Shown: positions 1 through 7,920 of the stretch, in pieces
How the letters are laid out: every line of letters begins with the position of its first letter
Numbering within the stretch: position 1 is the stretch's first letter
Assembly: GCA_001464665.1 (NCBI GenBank)
Contig: LNDP01000023.1
Coordinates: 284,157 to 348,156, forward strand
DNA from: Acidobacteria bacterium Ga0074141
GTDB lineage: Bacteria; Acidobacteriota; Blastocatellia; Pyrinomonadales; Pyrinomonadaceae
Reading direction: 5' to 3'
Length of the DNA stretch: 64,000 bases
Notes under the pieces: model-generated
Told to the model about the DNA's origin: nothing
Database searches by the model: none
What the model saw: the letters and a program-made list of their open reading frames with translations, nothing else
Position numbers and translations under genes: made by a program

Positions 1-35
1 TTGACCGATAACTGCCAGTCTTCAGTGCTCGTTGA

Positions 36-78
36 ACCACTTCGACTGGCCACTGACAACTGACAACCGACAACTGGC
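36..78. repeat. Degenerate short tandem repeat before nuoE
   Basis: The 80 bases ahead of nuoE contain no gene. They hold an imperfect tandem repeat of about 8 bases built on the unit CTGACAAC or CCGACAAC, repeated three to four times and running almost up to the start codon. Similar but unrelated short tandem repeats occur at 24950-25430 and 60280-60375. No clear ribosome-binding site is visible in it, and a role is not evident. Confidence 0.6.
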
Positions 79-80
79 AT

Positions 81-611
81 ATGGCAGCAGCAACACCTAC
101 AAGTTATACGGACCAAATAGTTTACACGGACGAAGTGGCTGAGTTTTCGCCCGAGGTCGTCGAGGAGATGCGGTCGCATTTGGCCAAGTACCCAGCGGAC
201 CGGACCCGTTCTGCGCTGATCCCGCTGCTGTTCGTCATCCAGCGGGAGCGCGGATATGTTGACAACGCCGGTGTTAATTTTTTGGCAAAGTTCCTGAACC
301 TTGAAGTTACCGACGTTTGGGAAACGGCGACATTCTATTCGATGTTCAACCTTCGCGAGATCGGCCGCCACCACATCCAGATCTGCAAGACGCTTTCGTG
401 CAAGATAATGGGCGAGCCGGACATCACCGACCATATTTGCTCGAAGCTCGGAATTCATCCCGGCGAAACGACCGCGGACGGCAAGTTTACCGTCTCGCTC
501 GTAGAGTGTCTCGGCAGCTGCGGCACGGCTCCGATGATGCAGATCGGTTTCGATTACCACGAGGATCTCACGATAGAGAAGGTCGATAAGATTCTCGAAG
601 ATTGTAAGTAG
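81..611 (+). CDS. nuoE: NADH-quinone oxidoreductase subunit E
   Basis: This is the thioredoxin-fold subunit of the peripheral arm of complex I. It carries the [2Fe-2S] cluster N1a and sits beside NuoF at the NADH-oxidising tip. The 176-residue length is normal for the family. The four cluster ligands are visible as C102 and C107 (ICKTLSC) and C143 and C147 (VECLGSC). The N-terminal helical segment with ALIPLLFVIQRERGYV is typical. It is the first nuo gene in the window; nuoA-D are presumably upstream, outside the window. Unusually, nuoF does not follow directly but comes 1.4 kb later, after four other genes. The start at 81 gives the standard N-terminus. Confidence 0.97.
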   Translation: MAAATPTSYTDQIVYTDEVAEFSPEVVEEMRSHLAKYPADRTRSALIPLLFVIQRERGYVDNAGVNFLAKFLNLEVTDVWETATFYSMFNLREIGRHHIQICKTLSCKIMGEPDITDHICSKLGIHPGETTADGKFTVSLVECLGSCGTAPMMQIGFDYHEDLTIEKVDKILEDCK

Positions 612-612
612 T

Positions 613-810
613 ATGTTTTACAAGGTTGTATTGAAAAGAACCGACGAAGGATTCAGTGTTTCGTGTCCGGTTTTGCCCGGCTGCTGGTCGCAGGGTGAGA
701 GTGAATTGGAGGCCCTCGGAAATATCAAGTCGGCAATTGAGGAGTACCTTGAAGTGCTCAACGATCAGTTGCAAGGAGCGGATGTACGAGAGGTCGAGGT
801 TTCGATTTAG
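613..810 (+). CDS. hicB: HicB-like antitoxin
   Basis: This is a 65-residue protein of the short HicB family, the antitoxin partner of the HicA mRNA interferase. The sequence FSVSCPVLPGCWSQGESELEALGNIKSAIEEYL is the degenerate RNase-H-like HicB core, in which the acidic/glycine strand and helix are recognisable. No separate DNA-binding tail is present, as in the minimal HicB class. It begins one base after the nuoE stop and ends exactly where the next gene starts (TAGATG), so it is co-transcribed with nuoE and coupled to hicA. The order antitoxin-then-toxin is the less common arrangement for this family. Confidence 0.85.
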   Translation: MFYKVVLKRTDEGFSVSCPVLPGCWSQGESELEALGNIKSAIEEYLEVLNDQLQGADVREVEVSI

Positions 811-1023
811 ATGCCGAAACTTCCGGGCGTGAATCACTTGGCTGCCGTCCGTGCACTGGAAAAGGCCGGTTTTCGGGTCGCACGGCAAGGCAAGCACATT
901 GTTATGACCAATGGAGAGCGGATCATTACGATACCTCGGCACAATCCGGTAAATTCGCTGACGATGGGTGGAATTGTCCGTGATGCAGGACTCTCGGTGG
1001 AAGAATTTAAGAAGCTTTTGTGA
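811..1023 (+). CDS. hicA: HicA-like mRNA interferase toxin
   Basis: This is a 70-residue HicA/YcfA-family toxin with a double-stranded-RNA-binding fold. Family members cleave mRNA during translation and are neutralised by HicB. The expected catalytic histidine is present at H29 in the motif RQGKHIVM, preceded by the typical helix AVRALEKAGF and followed by IPRHNPV, where the second histidine of this family lies. The start codon directly abuts the hicB stop. Both genes sit inside a nuo operon, which is odd because the toxin would be made whenever complex I is made. The gene appears intact. Confidence 0.88.
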   Translation: MPKLPGVNHLAAVRALEKAGFRVARQGKHIVMTNGERIITIPRHNPVNSLTMGGIVRDAGLSVEEFKKLL

Positions 1024-1089
1024 GCGGTTCAGTCTTCCGGCCTTAAATCGTAAAGCAAATACTTGCGTGAAAGTGCATTCAACGGAAAT

Positions 1090-1482
1090 ATGACCAACGG
1101 TGAACTGATAAAAGGCGTTTACGATGCATTTGCGACCGGCGATGTTCCGGCGGTTTTGGGTGCATTCGACGAAAACATTTCTTGGACCGAGGCCGCCGGG
1201 TTCATGTATGCCGGCACTTACGAAGGGCCGCAGGCCGTTCTTGAGAATGTATTTATGCGGCTCGGGACCGAATGGGAAGGCTTTGCCGCCGTCCCGGAAA
1301 AGATAGTTGACGGCGGCGACGGCAACGTCATCGCGACCGGAACATACTCCGGCAAATTCAATCAAACGGGCAAGACGACCAAGGTGCCGTTCGCCCATGA
1401 GTGGGAGATCCGCGACGGAAAGGTCGTCCGCTTTCGTCAGCACACGGATACGCTGATGATCCACCGCGATCTTGGATTGTAA
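1090..1482 (+). CDS. SnoaL-like / NTF2-fold protein
   Basis: This is a 130-residue protein of the NTF2-like superfamily (SnoaL-like polyketide cyclase or ketosteroid-isomerase-like). The pattern NGELIKGVYDAFATGDVPAVLGAFDENISWTE, then GPQAVLENVF and a C-terminal HEWEIRDGKVVRFRQHTDT, is the cone-shaped alpha+beta barrel signature. Catalytic function cannot be assigned; many members have unknown substrates. I chose the ATG at 1090, because the upstream TTG at 1063 would add nine residues not typical of the family. It lies in the cargo stretch between nuoE and nuoF. Confidence 0.75.
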   Translation: MTNGELIKGVYDAFATGDVPAVLGAFDENISWTEAAGFMYAGTYEGPQAVLENVFMRLGTEWEGFAAVPEKIVDGGDGNVIATGTYSGKFNQTGKTTKVPFAHEWEIRDGKVVRFRQHTDTLMIHRDLGL

Positions 1483-1547
1483 AACGCTCCGGGTTCTTCG
1501 TTGATCGAGGAGCCGGAAGCACGCGGAATCGCATACAGGAAGCGAAG

Positions 1548-2054
1548 ATGCGGCTTGTTTCAGCTTTCATTGTTTTGATCTTTGTTTTTTGCCTGACTGG
1601 GTGTAGTGGTCTGGCTTATCGTTTGCCCGGAACGAACATGGCACCAACGATAACTCCCGACGACATGGCGGTCGTGAACCCGGTTCACTATACGTTCAAC
1701 GACGTCGAGCGGTTTGATATTGTTGTTTTCGAGGCCCCGGAGGAGATCAAGTTGATTTCACGCGAGCCTGGTATGCGTCTGATGATGCGTGTTATTGGCC
1801 TTCCGGGTGAAGTTGTTGAGCTCAGTGATGGAGAGGTGTTAATTAACGGGAAGAAGTTGATTCAGGATTTTGATGTAACGATCGAAAGAAAGAACTTTGG
1901 GCCGATAACCGTTGAACCGAATAAGTACTTTCTGCTGGGTGACAATCGACCAGAAAGCTTAGATAGCCGAGAATGGAAAGATCCGACGATTGAACGAAGC
2001 CAGATCTATTCAAAGGTTGTTCAGATAAAAAAGGGCTTCTACAACGGAAACTAA
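1548..2054 (+). CDS. Signal peptidase I-fold lipoprotein, catalytic residues absent
   Basis: This is a 168-residue protein with the S26 (LepB/SipS) fold. The N-terminus MRLVSAFIVLIFVFCLTGC is a lipoprotein signal with the lipobox LTGC, not the usual transmembrane anchor. Family boxes are recognisable: box B as GTNMAPTI, box C as RFDIVVFEAP, box D as MMRVIGLPGE and box E as GDNRPESLDSREW. Canonical box B has the nucleophilic Ser (SMxPT) and box D has the general-base Lys (KRVIGLPG). Here these positions are Asn and Met, so peptidase activity is not expected. The gene ends one base before nuoF, implying co-transcription. Its base composition looks more AT-rich than the nuo genes, consistent with transfer. 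The start at 1548 is set by the lipoprotein signal; an in-frame ATG at 1401 overlaps the previous gene. Confidence 0.85.
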   Translation: MRLVSAFIVLIFVFCLTGCSGLAYRLPGTNMAPTITPDDMAVVNPVHYTFNDVERFDIVVFEAPEEIKLISREPGMRLMMRVIGLPGEVVELSDGEVLINGKKLIQDFDVTIERKNFGPITVEPNKYFLLGDNRPESLDSREWKDPTIERSQIYSKVVQIKKGFYNGN

Positions 2055-2055
2055 G

Positions 2056-3366
2056 ATGGAAATCAGAGCAATTGGCTGCGAACCCCTTTCGCTAAAGCGT
2101 GTCTATATCGAAAATGGCCACACGCTCAAGGTTTATCGAGAGACGGGCGGTTATAAATCGCTCGAAAAGGCGATCGGAATGTCGCAGGACGCGATCATTC
2201 AGGAAGTGAAGGATTCGGCTCTCCGCGGACGCGGCGGTGCTGGCTTCCCTACCGGCATGAAATGGTCCTTCGTCCCGCGCGACTCGCCAAAGCCGAAGTA
2301 CATCGTCTGCAATGCCGACGAATCCGAGCCCGGCTCGTTCAAGGACCGCTATCTGCTCGAGTTCGACCCGCATTCGCTGATCGAAGGAATGGTCATCGCC
2401 GGCTTCGCACTCGGAGCGGCGACCGGTTACATCTACTACCGCGGTGAGTATAACTACCTTATCCACGTGATGGATGAGGCGTTAAGAGAAGCCCGCGAGG
2501 CCGGTCTGCTCGGCGATAACATTTTAGGCTCCGGCTTTTCGATGGACATCCACACCCACACCGGTGCGGGTGCTTACATCTGCGGCGAAGAGACGGCACT
2601 GCTGAGTTCGCTCGAAGGCTTTCGCGGCCATCCGCGGATGAAGCCGCCCTTTCCCGCGGTCGAGGGGCTTTACGCTTCCCCGACCATCGTCAACAATGTC
2701 GAGACGCTGACCTCTGTGCCGCAGATCATCGAAATGGGCGGCATCGCATGGCGCGACCTCGGCACCGAAAAGAGCGGCGGCACCAAGCTCTGGTCCATCA
2801 GCGGCCACGTAAAGAAGCCGGGCGTTTATGAACTTCCGATGGGCTATGCCGATATGGAAAAGTTCATTATGGAAGACTGCGGCGGCATGCTCCGCAGCGA
2901 CAAAAAGCTCAAGGCGGTCATCCCGGGCGGCTCGAGCGTTTACATTATGAACGCAGGTCAGATACTCGGTCAGGGCGTCACGCTCGACTACGAAGGCCTC
3001 GTCGAGGCAGGCTCAATGCTCGGCACCGGCGGAATGATGGTGATGGACGAAACGGTCGACATAATGGAAACGACCAAGAATCTATCGGAATTTTACAAGC
3101 ACGAATCGTGCGGTTGGTGCACGCCCTGCCGCGAGGGCACCGATTGGATCGTCAAGATCTTTGACCGCATCGCGGCCGGAGGCGGAAAGCCGAGCGACGC
3201 TCAGCTTTTGCTTGATATTTGCGACAACATCGAGGGCAAGTCATTCTGCCCGCTTGGTGACGCGGCCGCGTGGCCGGTCCAGAGCGCGATAAAACAGTTT
3301 CCCGATGATTTCAAAAAGTGGATCGCCGGGAAGACCAATGGAAACGGTACTCAGCCGAACAACTGA
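2056..3366 (+). CDS. nuoF: NADH-quinone oxidoreductase subunit F
   Basis: This is the 51-kDa-type subunit of complex I. It binds NADH and FMN and passes electrons to a [4Fe-4S] cluster (N3). It shows the glycine-rich nucleotide-binding motif GRGGAGFPTGMKW, the FMN region CNADESEPGSFKDR, the segment GAGAYICGEETALLSSLEG, and the C-terminal cluster motif ESCGWCTPCREG near residues 352-362 with the fourth Cys in CPLGD. The 436-residue length is normal. It is preceded immediately by the signal-peptidase-like gene and followed 11 bases later by the bTHX gene. Confidence 0.98.
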   Translation: MEIRAIGCEPLSLKRVYIENGHTLKVYRETGGYKSLEKAIGMSQDAIIQEVKDSALRGRGGAGFPTGMKWSFVPRDSPKPKYIVCNADESEPGSFKDRYLLEFDPHSLIEGMVIAGFALGAATGYIYYRGEYNYLIHVMDEALREAREAGLLGDNILGSGFSMDIHTHTGAGAYICGEETALLSSLEGFRGHPRMKPPFPAVEGLYASPTIVNNVETLTSVPQIIEMGGIAWRDLGTEKSGGTKLWSISGHVKKPGVYELPMGYADMEKFIMEDCGGMLRSDKKLKAVIPGGSSVYIMNAGQILGQGVTLDYEGLVEAGSMLGTGGMMVMDETVDIMETTKNLSEFYKHESCGWCTPCREGTDWIVKIFDRIAAGGGKPSDAQLLLDICDNIEGKSFCPLGDAAAWPVQSAIKQFPDDFKKWIAGKTNGNGTQPNN

Positions 3367-3377
3367 GAGAGGTAATT

Positions 3378-3494
3378 ATGGGAAAAGGCGATAAACGAAC
3401 ACGGAAAGGAAAGATCTCTGCCGGAAGCTACGGAAAGACCCGCCCGAAAGGCGGCAAGAAAAAGACCGGCGGCCAGCCGAAAACCGGCGAATAG
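3378..3494 (+). CDS. 30S ribosomal protein bTHX (S31)
   Basis: This small gene encodes 38 residues beginning MGKGDKRTRKGKISAGSYG. Thx/bTHX proteins of Thermus and Bacteroidetes begin MGKGDxxTRxGKI, followed by a G(T/S)YGK(Y/x)RPxKKK segment. That pattern is matched here (SYGKTRPKGGKKK), with a C-terminal Gly/Lys/Thr extension of about ten residues. bTHX sits in the head of the 30S subunit and stabilises 16S rRNA. A good ribosome-binding site (GAGAGG) lies six bases before the ATG. It lies between nuoF and nuoG in the same direction. The N-terminal match leaves little doubt about identity. Confidence 0.9.
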   Translation: MGKGDKRTRKGKISAGSYGKTRPKGGKKKTGGQPKTGE

Positions 3495-3539
3495 GCCTGA
3501 TTTTGATAATGCCCGGCCGCGGCCGGATGTAAACTCTTA

Positions 3540-5807
3540 ATGTCACAAGAGAAAGTAAAAGTAGTCTTGAACGGAGTGGAGGTCGAGGCCGATAAAGGTG
3601 CGGTCCTGATAGATGTTTGTCGTGAGAACGACGAGAACATCCCTTCCTTCTGTTATTACAAGGACCTCGAGCCGCAAGCCTCATGCCGGATGTGCCTTGT
3701 CCGCATCGACAAGATGCCGAAGCTCCAAACCTCCTGCACCATAAAGTGTTCGGACGGAATGGTCGTAACGACCGAGAGCCCTGAGATCGAAAAGGCACAG
3801 CGGGCGATGGGCGAGTTTCTGCTTGCCAACCATCCGCTCGATTGCCCGGTCTGCGACCGCGGCGGCGAGTGCGAACTTCAAGAGGTCATCTTTGATTGGG
3901 GCGACGTCGAAGAGCGTTTTACCGAACGCAAGAACGTCCAGCCCGAGAAATATCTCTCGCCGATCGTTGCTAACGACCCGCAGCGGTGCATTCTCTGCAA
4001 ACGTTGCACTCGCGTGTGCAACGAATGGATGGGCGAGGACGCCATCGAGGCCGGCAATCGCGGCGTCAATACCGTTATCGGCACCTACGGCGGCTGGCTC
4101 AATTGTTCGCAGTGCGGAAACTGCATCGAGGTCTGCCCGACCGGGACGCTTCTCGACGCCGTTTACCGCCATGAAACACGGCCTTGGGAATTAGACCAGA
4201 CCGTCTCGACCGATGTTTACAGCTCGGACGGAATGCAGATCTCTATCGGGTCACGTGGCGGCAAGGTGCATCGCATCGTCGCCCGCGACCGTTACGTCAA
4301 CGGGCTCAACGGCGAGTTCCTCGATGTAAAGGCCCGTTTCGCACACGAGTTCATCAATCACCCGGACCGCATCAAGACGCCGATGATCCGCTACTCAAAG
4401 GGCGGAAAGCTGATCCCCGCAACATGGGATGCGGCGATAAAGATGATCGCCGATCGTTTTGCCGAAAATGGTTCCGGTGTCGGCGTTATCGCCAGCCCGC
4501 GGCTTACCAACGAATCGCTCTTCACGCTCGGCCGCTTCGCAAAGGAAGTCATCAAGAGCGACAACCTCGCCGTTGCCGACCCGCTGAGCATGGCCGCCTT
4601 TATGGCCAATCTGAGTGCTCCGCTCGCGACGCATAACGATATTCGCTACGCCTCGGCGATCGTCATCATCGGCGGCGAACCGGAAGAGGAGCAGACCTTT
4701 ACGGCGAAACAGGTACGGCAGGCGGTCCGCAATGATGGAGCGAAGCTCGTCATTATTAACGACACGCCGATCAGGCTCCGGGCCCAGGCCTCGCAGTTCG
4801 TCCATATAAATCCCGCAAGCTACGATGCGTTCGTTCTCGCATTTGCAGGCGGTGACAGCTCGGCTCTCGATAAGGCCGGCATCGGTTCGGACGAGATTGA
4901 GGCTATCAGCACGGTCATCAGCGAAGCCACGGGCGACGTTGTGATAATGGTCGGGAACGAGCTTTCCGAAGCGGCCCAAGCGGCGATCGCGGCGTCAGCA
5001 GGAAGCTTTTCAGGCGAAGGCCGTCGCGTTCTTCTGCATCCGCTTCTGCTTCACAATAATTCAATGGGCGGCGTGGACATTTTGCCCTGGGCAAAGCGGG
5101 TTGAGGATGTCGTTTCGGCATCAAAGGCACTGCTCATCGGCGGCAGCCTTCAAGATGCCTCTGTGCTTGCGGGTAAGGAATTCGTCGTCGTTCAAGAGCT
5201 TTTCGAAACGGAAACGACCGACCATGCCGATGTCGTGCTTCCGGCGGCATCATTTGCCGAAGCGGACGGCACATTTACCAACAATGCCGGCAACGTCCAA
5301 CGTGTCCGCAAGTCGATCGACCCGATCCACCAGTCAAAACCCGATTGGATGATCACCTCGCTGATCGCCGCGGAAATGGGCGTCGATCTCGGCTACAACT
5401 TCTCTGCCCCGGCCGTTTTCCGGGCACTCGCTGATGCAGTCCCGGCTTATGAAGGGCTCCGCTATCCGGCGCTCAAGGACGAATCGAACCCGGTTCAGGC
5501 CAGGTACGCGATCGAAGCCGGCCGCGATATCTCGGCGAGCATCGACAAACTAAAAGCATCTGCGGCGTCGCTGGAGCCCGGCGAAAAGATCACGGAGACC
5601 CCACGGATCGGACATAAACTCCATCGGCTGACGACCATGACGAGCAAGACGGCCCAGTTCCACCTGCTCGCCCATGGCAACCCGAAACCGGATAACCTGC
5701 TTGTCGCTCCGCTCGTACAGTTCAACCCAGACGGCTCGCCGCGTGAAGAGGCGGGATCGGCCACGGTCGGAATTGCGGACCGGGCTCAAGTTGGAGGGAC
5801 GAAGTAA
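3540..5807 (+). CDS. nuoG: NADH-quinone oxidoreductase subunit G
   Basis: This is the large iron-sulfur subunit of complex I. The order is an N-terminal 2Fe-2S ferredoxin domain (CRENDENIPSFCYYKD, CRMC), then the His-Cys segment HPLDCPVCDRGGECELQ, then two 4Fe-4S clusters (CILCKRCTRVCNEW; CSQCGNCIEVCPTG). From about residue 215 a molybdopterin-oxidoreductase-like domain follows, which is structural in complex I. At 755 residues the length is normal. The tail after about residue 680 is family-variable. It is followed nine bases later by nuoH. Confidence 0.97.
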   Translation: MSQEKVKVVLNGVEVEADKGAVLIDVCRENDENIPSFCYYKDLEPQASCRMCLVRIDKMPKLQTSCTIKCSDGMVVTTESPEIEKAQRAMGEFLLANHPLDCPVCDRGGECELQEVIFDWGDVEERFTERKNVQPEKYLSPIVANDPQRCILCKRCTRVCNEWMGEDAIEAGNRGVNTVIGTYGGWLNCSQCGNCIEVCPTGTLLDAVYRHETRPWELDQTVSTDVYSSDGMQISIGSRGGKVHRIVARDRYVNGLNGEFLDVKARFAHEFINHPDRIKTPMIRYSKGGKLIPATWDAAIKMIADRFAENGSGVGVIASPRLTNESLFTLGRFAKEVIKSDNLAVADPLSMAAFMANLSAPLATHNDIRYASAIVIIGGEPEEEQTFTAKQVRQAVRNDGAKLVIINDTPIRLRAQASQFVHINPASYDAFVLAFAGGDSSALDKAGIGSDEIEAISTVISEATGDVVIMVGNELSEAAQAAIAASAGSFSGEGRRVLLHPLLLHNNSMGGVDILPWAKRVEDVVSASKALLIGGSLQDASVLAGKEFVVVQELFETETTDHADVVLPAASFAEADGTFTNNAGNVQRVRKSIDPIHQSKPDWMITSLIAAEMGVDLGYNFSAPAVFRALADAVPAYEGLRYPALKDESNPVQARYAIEAGRDISASIDKLKASAASLEPGEKITETPRIGHKLHRLTTMTSKTAQFHLLAHGNPKPDNLLVAPLVQFNPDGSPREEAGSATVGIADRAQVGGTK

Positions 5808-5816
5808 ATTTTCTTT

Positions 5817-6953
5817 ATGGAAACTGCTTTCAAAACGGCTTTTCCGTTGATCGTTTATTCGCTCGGCATTGTTGCGGCGTTTGGCGGCGTGATGATGATC
5901 GTCGCCTATACCGTACTTGCCGAACGCAAGGTGCTCGGCTGGATCCAGCGCCGCATTGGCCCGAACCGCGTTGGCCCTTGGGGCGTGCTCCAGCCGTTTG
6001 CCGATCTGCTTAAGTTCATTCTTAAGGAAGACCTTACCCCGGATAAATCGACCAAGTTCGTATATTTTCTAGCTCCGATCGTAGCTTTGACGGCGGCATT
6101 TCTGCCGATGGTCGTTTATCCCTTCGGCCCGCCGCTCAGCGATCCGCTCAGTTGGTTGGTTCCCTATCTGCCGGTGATCCCGCTCGGTGCAGAACCGAAC
6201 ATCGTCGCATGGATCGCCGAGCAGGCGAAGAACATGCCGCTAACGATCGCCCGGATCGATATCGGTGTGCTTTTCGTTCTGGCGGTCACGTCGGTCGGTG
6301 TTTACGGCATCGCTCTGGCGGGATGGTCGTCCAACAACAAATATTCGCTGATGGGCGGACTTCGCTCCTCGGCTCAGATGATCTCTTACGAACTTGCGAT
6401 GGGAGCCTCGGTGCTCGGCGTCGTAATGCTCGCCGGAACGCTCGACCTCAACGGCATCATCAACGCCCAGGCAAATTCGCCATGGTACATGCGTTGGTTC
6501 ATCATCCCGCAGTTCATTGGCTTTATCGTGTTCCTGATCTCCGCATTTGCGGAAACGAATCGTGTGCCGTTTGACCTGCCCGAGGCTGAGACCGAACTCG
6601 TCGCCGGTTTCCATACCGAGTATTCGGCACTTAAGTTCGCGCTCTTCTTCATGGCGGAGTACGTCAACATGTTCACCGTTTCGGTGATGTGCGTCGTGCT
6701 CTTCCTCGGCGGTTGGTACGTGCCGGGCCTGAGCCACATCTTCGAGGTTGGCTCTATTCCGTACGCACTCGCAAGCCACGTTGCGTTCCTGTTGAAAATA
6801 TTCTTCTTCCTGTTCCTTTATATCTGGATCCGTGGAACGCTGCCGCGTTTCCGGTTTGACCAGTTGATGAGTTTTGGTTGGAAGTTTTTGCTGCCGGTCG
6901 CTATCGGCAACGTCATTGTGACGACGATCGTTGTTTTCTTTCTGAATCGGTAG
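5817..6953 (+). CDS. nuoH: NADH-quinone oxidoreductase subunit H
   Basis: This is the membrane subunit forming part of the quinone-binding chamber and linking the peripheral and membrane arms. The 378-residue sequence has about eight or nine hydrophobic helices and the conserved elements ERKVLGWIQRRIGPNRVGP, LLKFILKED, and the E-rich loop NRVPFDLPEAETELVAGFHTEY. All are strong family signatures. The next gene is nuoJ only 44 bases later; the nuoI gene usually found between H and J is missing. Confidence 0.98.
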   Translation: METAFKTAFPLIVYSLGIVAAFGGVMMIVAYTVLAERKVLGWIQRRIGPNRVGPWGVLQPFADLLKFILKEDLTPDKSTKFVYFLAPIVALTAAFLPMVVYPFGPPLSDPLSWLVPYLPVIPLGAEPNIVAWIAEQAKNMPLTIARIDIGVLFVLAVTSVGVYGIALAGWSSNNKYSLMGGLRSSAQMISYELAMGASVLGVVMLAGTLDLNGIINAQANSPWYMRWFIIPQFIGFIVFLISAFAETNRVPFDLPEAETELVAGFHTEYSALKFALFFMAEYVNMFTVSVMCVVLFLGGWYVPGLSHIFEVGSIPYALASHVAFLLKIFFFLFLYIWIRGTLPRFRFDQLMSFGWKFLLPVAIGNVIVTTIVVFFLNR

Positions 6954-6997
6954 TTCACCGGTTGGCTTCATCTCCGCGACCGTCGCGGTAACAAGTT

Positions 6998-7543
6998 ATG
7001 GCAGGCACTGTCCTTTTCTTTCTGTTTGCGGGATTTGCGATCGCTTGTGCGGTCTCGATGGTCTATCACCGCAACCCGCTTTACTCGGCGATCTCGCTGA
7101 TCGGCGTTTTTCTGGCACTCGCGGCTCTCTATCTGACGCTTGCGGCGCCGTTCATCGCCATCACGCAGATCCTCGTCTATGCCGGAGCGATCATGGTCCT
7201 TGTCATCTTTGTGATCATGCTGCTCAATCTGGATGAGGACAAACCGCTCAATAGGCTTAAGTATCTTTACGCCGTCGGCGGCGGGCTCGGGGTTGCGTTG
7301 CTTGCTCAGACATTCTTTATTTTTTATGCAGTGCTCAAAGCGCCGAAGGCCGAGGTTGACCCAAACACGACCGTTGGCAAAACAATGTCCATTGGCCGGG
7401 CGATGTACACCGAATATCTGCTGCCGGTCGAGATCGTCGGCGTGATGCTTCTGATGGCGATAATCGGCGCGGTCATTCTTGTCCGCAAGATGGAGCATCC
7501 GCATCTTGAATTGGTCGGCGAAGACGAGGACGAGAAGGAATAG
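6998..7543 (+). CDS. nuoJ: NADH-quinone oxidoreductase subunit J
   Basis: This is a small membrane subunit of the proton-translocating arm of complex I. It is 181 residues long with five hydrophobic segments. It contains the family motifs NPLYSAISLIGVFLALAALY and YAGAIMVLVIFVIMLLNL (the helix that forms a pi-bulge in known structures). The acidic tail VGEDEDEKE is variable. It is followed 57 bases later by nuoK. Confidence 0.96.
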   Translation: MAGTVLFFLFAGFAIACAVSMVYHRNPLYSAISLIGVFLALAALYLTLAAPFIAITQILVYAGAIMVLVIFVIMLLNLDEDKPLNRLKYLYAVGGGLGVALLAQTFFIFYAVLKAPKAEVDPNTTVGKTMSIGRAMYTEYLLPVEIVGVMLLMAIIGAVILVRKMEHPHLELVGEDEDEKE

Positions 7544-7600
7544 AGATAGGCGGTCGAGATAGATTTTAGGGCGGTTCGCCGCCGAACATGAGATAAGAAA

Positions 7601-7906
7601 ATGCAGCCAGGACTGGAAAGCTATTTGGCACTCTCGGGCATCCTCTTCACCATCGGTGCGGTCGGGGTTGTCTATAAGCGCAACGCGATCGGGATGTTCA
7701 TGTGCATCGAGCTGATGCTCAATGCCGTTAACCTGACGTTTGTCGCATTCTCGCGTTACTACGGCGATGTCAGCGGTCAATTGTTCGTCTTTATGGTGAT
7801 GAGCGTCGCCGCGGCCGAAGCCGCCGTCGGCCTCGGCATCATCATCGCGTTCTTCCGCAACCGGCTTTCGGTCGATGTGGACGACGCAAGTATTTTGAAG
7901 TTTTAG
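7601..7906 (+). CDS. nuoK: NADH-quinone oxidoreductase subunit K
   Basis: This is a three-helix, MrpC-like membrane subunit of complex I with 101 residues, the normal length. It shows [29 protein letters not shown], with the conserved Glu in the second helix ([11 protein letters not shown]), and [19 protein letters not shown], with the second conserved Glu. Both Glu residues are part of the proton path. It is followed 14 bases later by an unrelated isomerase gene. Confidence 0.97.
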   Translation: MQPGLESYLALSGILFTIGAVGVVYKRNAIGMFMCIELMLNAVNLTFVAFSRYYGDVSGQLFVFMVMSVAAAEAAVGLGIIIAFFRNRLSVDVDDASILKF

Positions 7907-7920
7907 GGCGCTTTTAACGA

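Noticed and set aside
6954-6997. A decayed nuoI between nuoH and nuoJ
   Set aside because: The gap is only 44 bases and shows no cysteine-rich ferredoxin motif in any frame.
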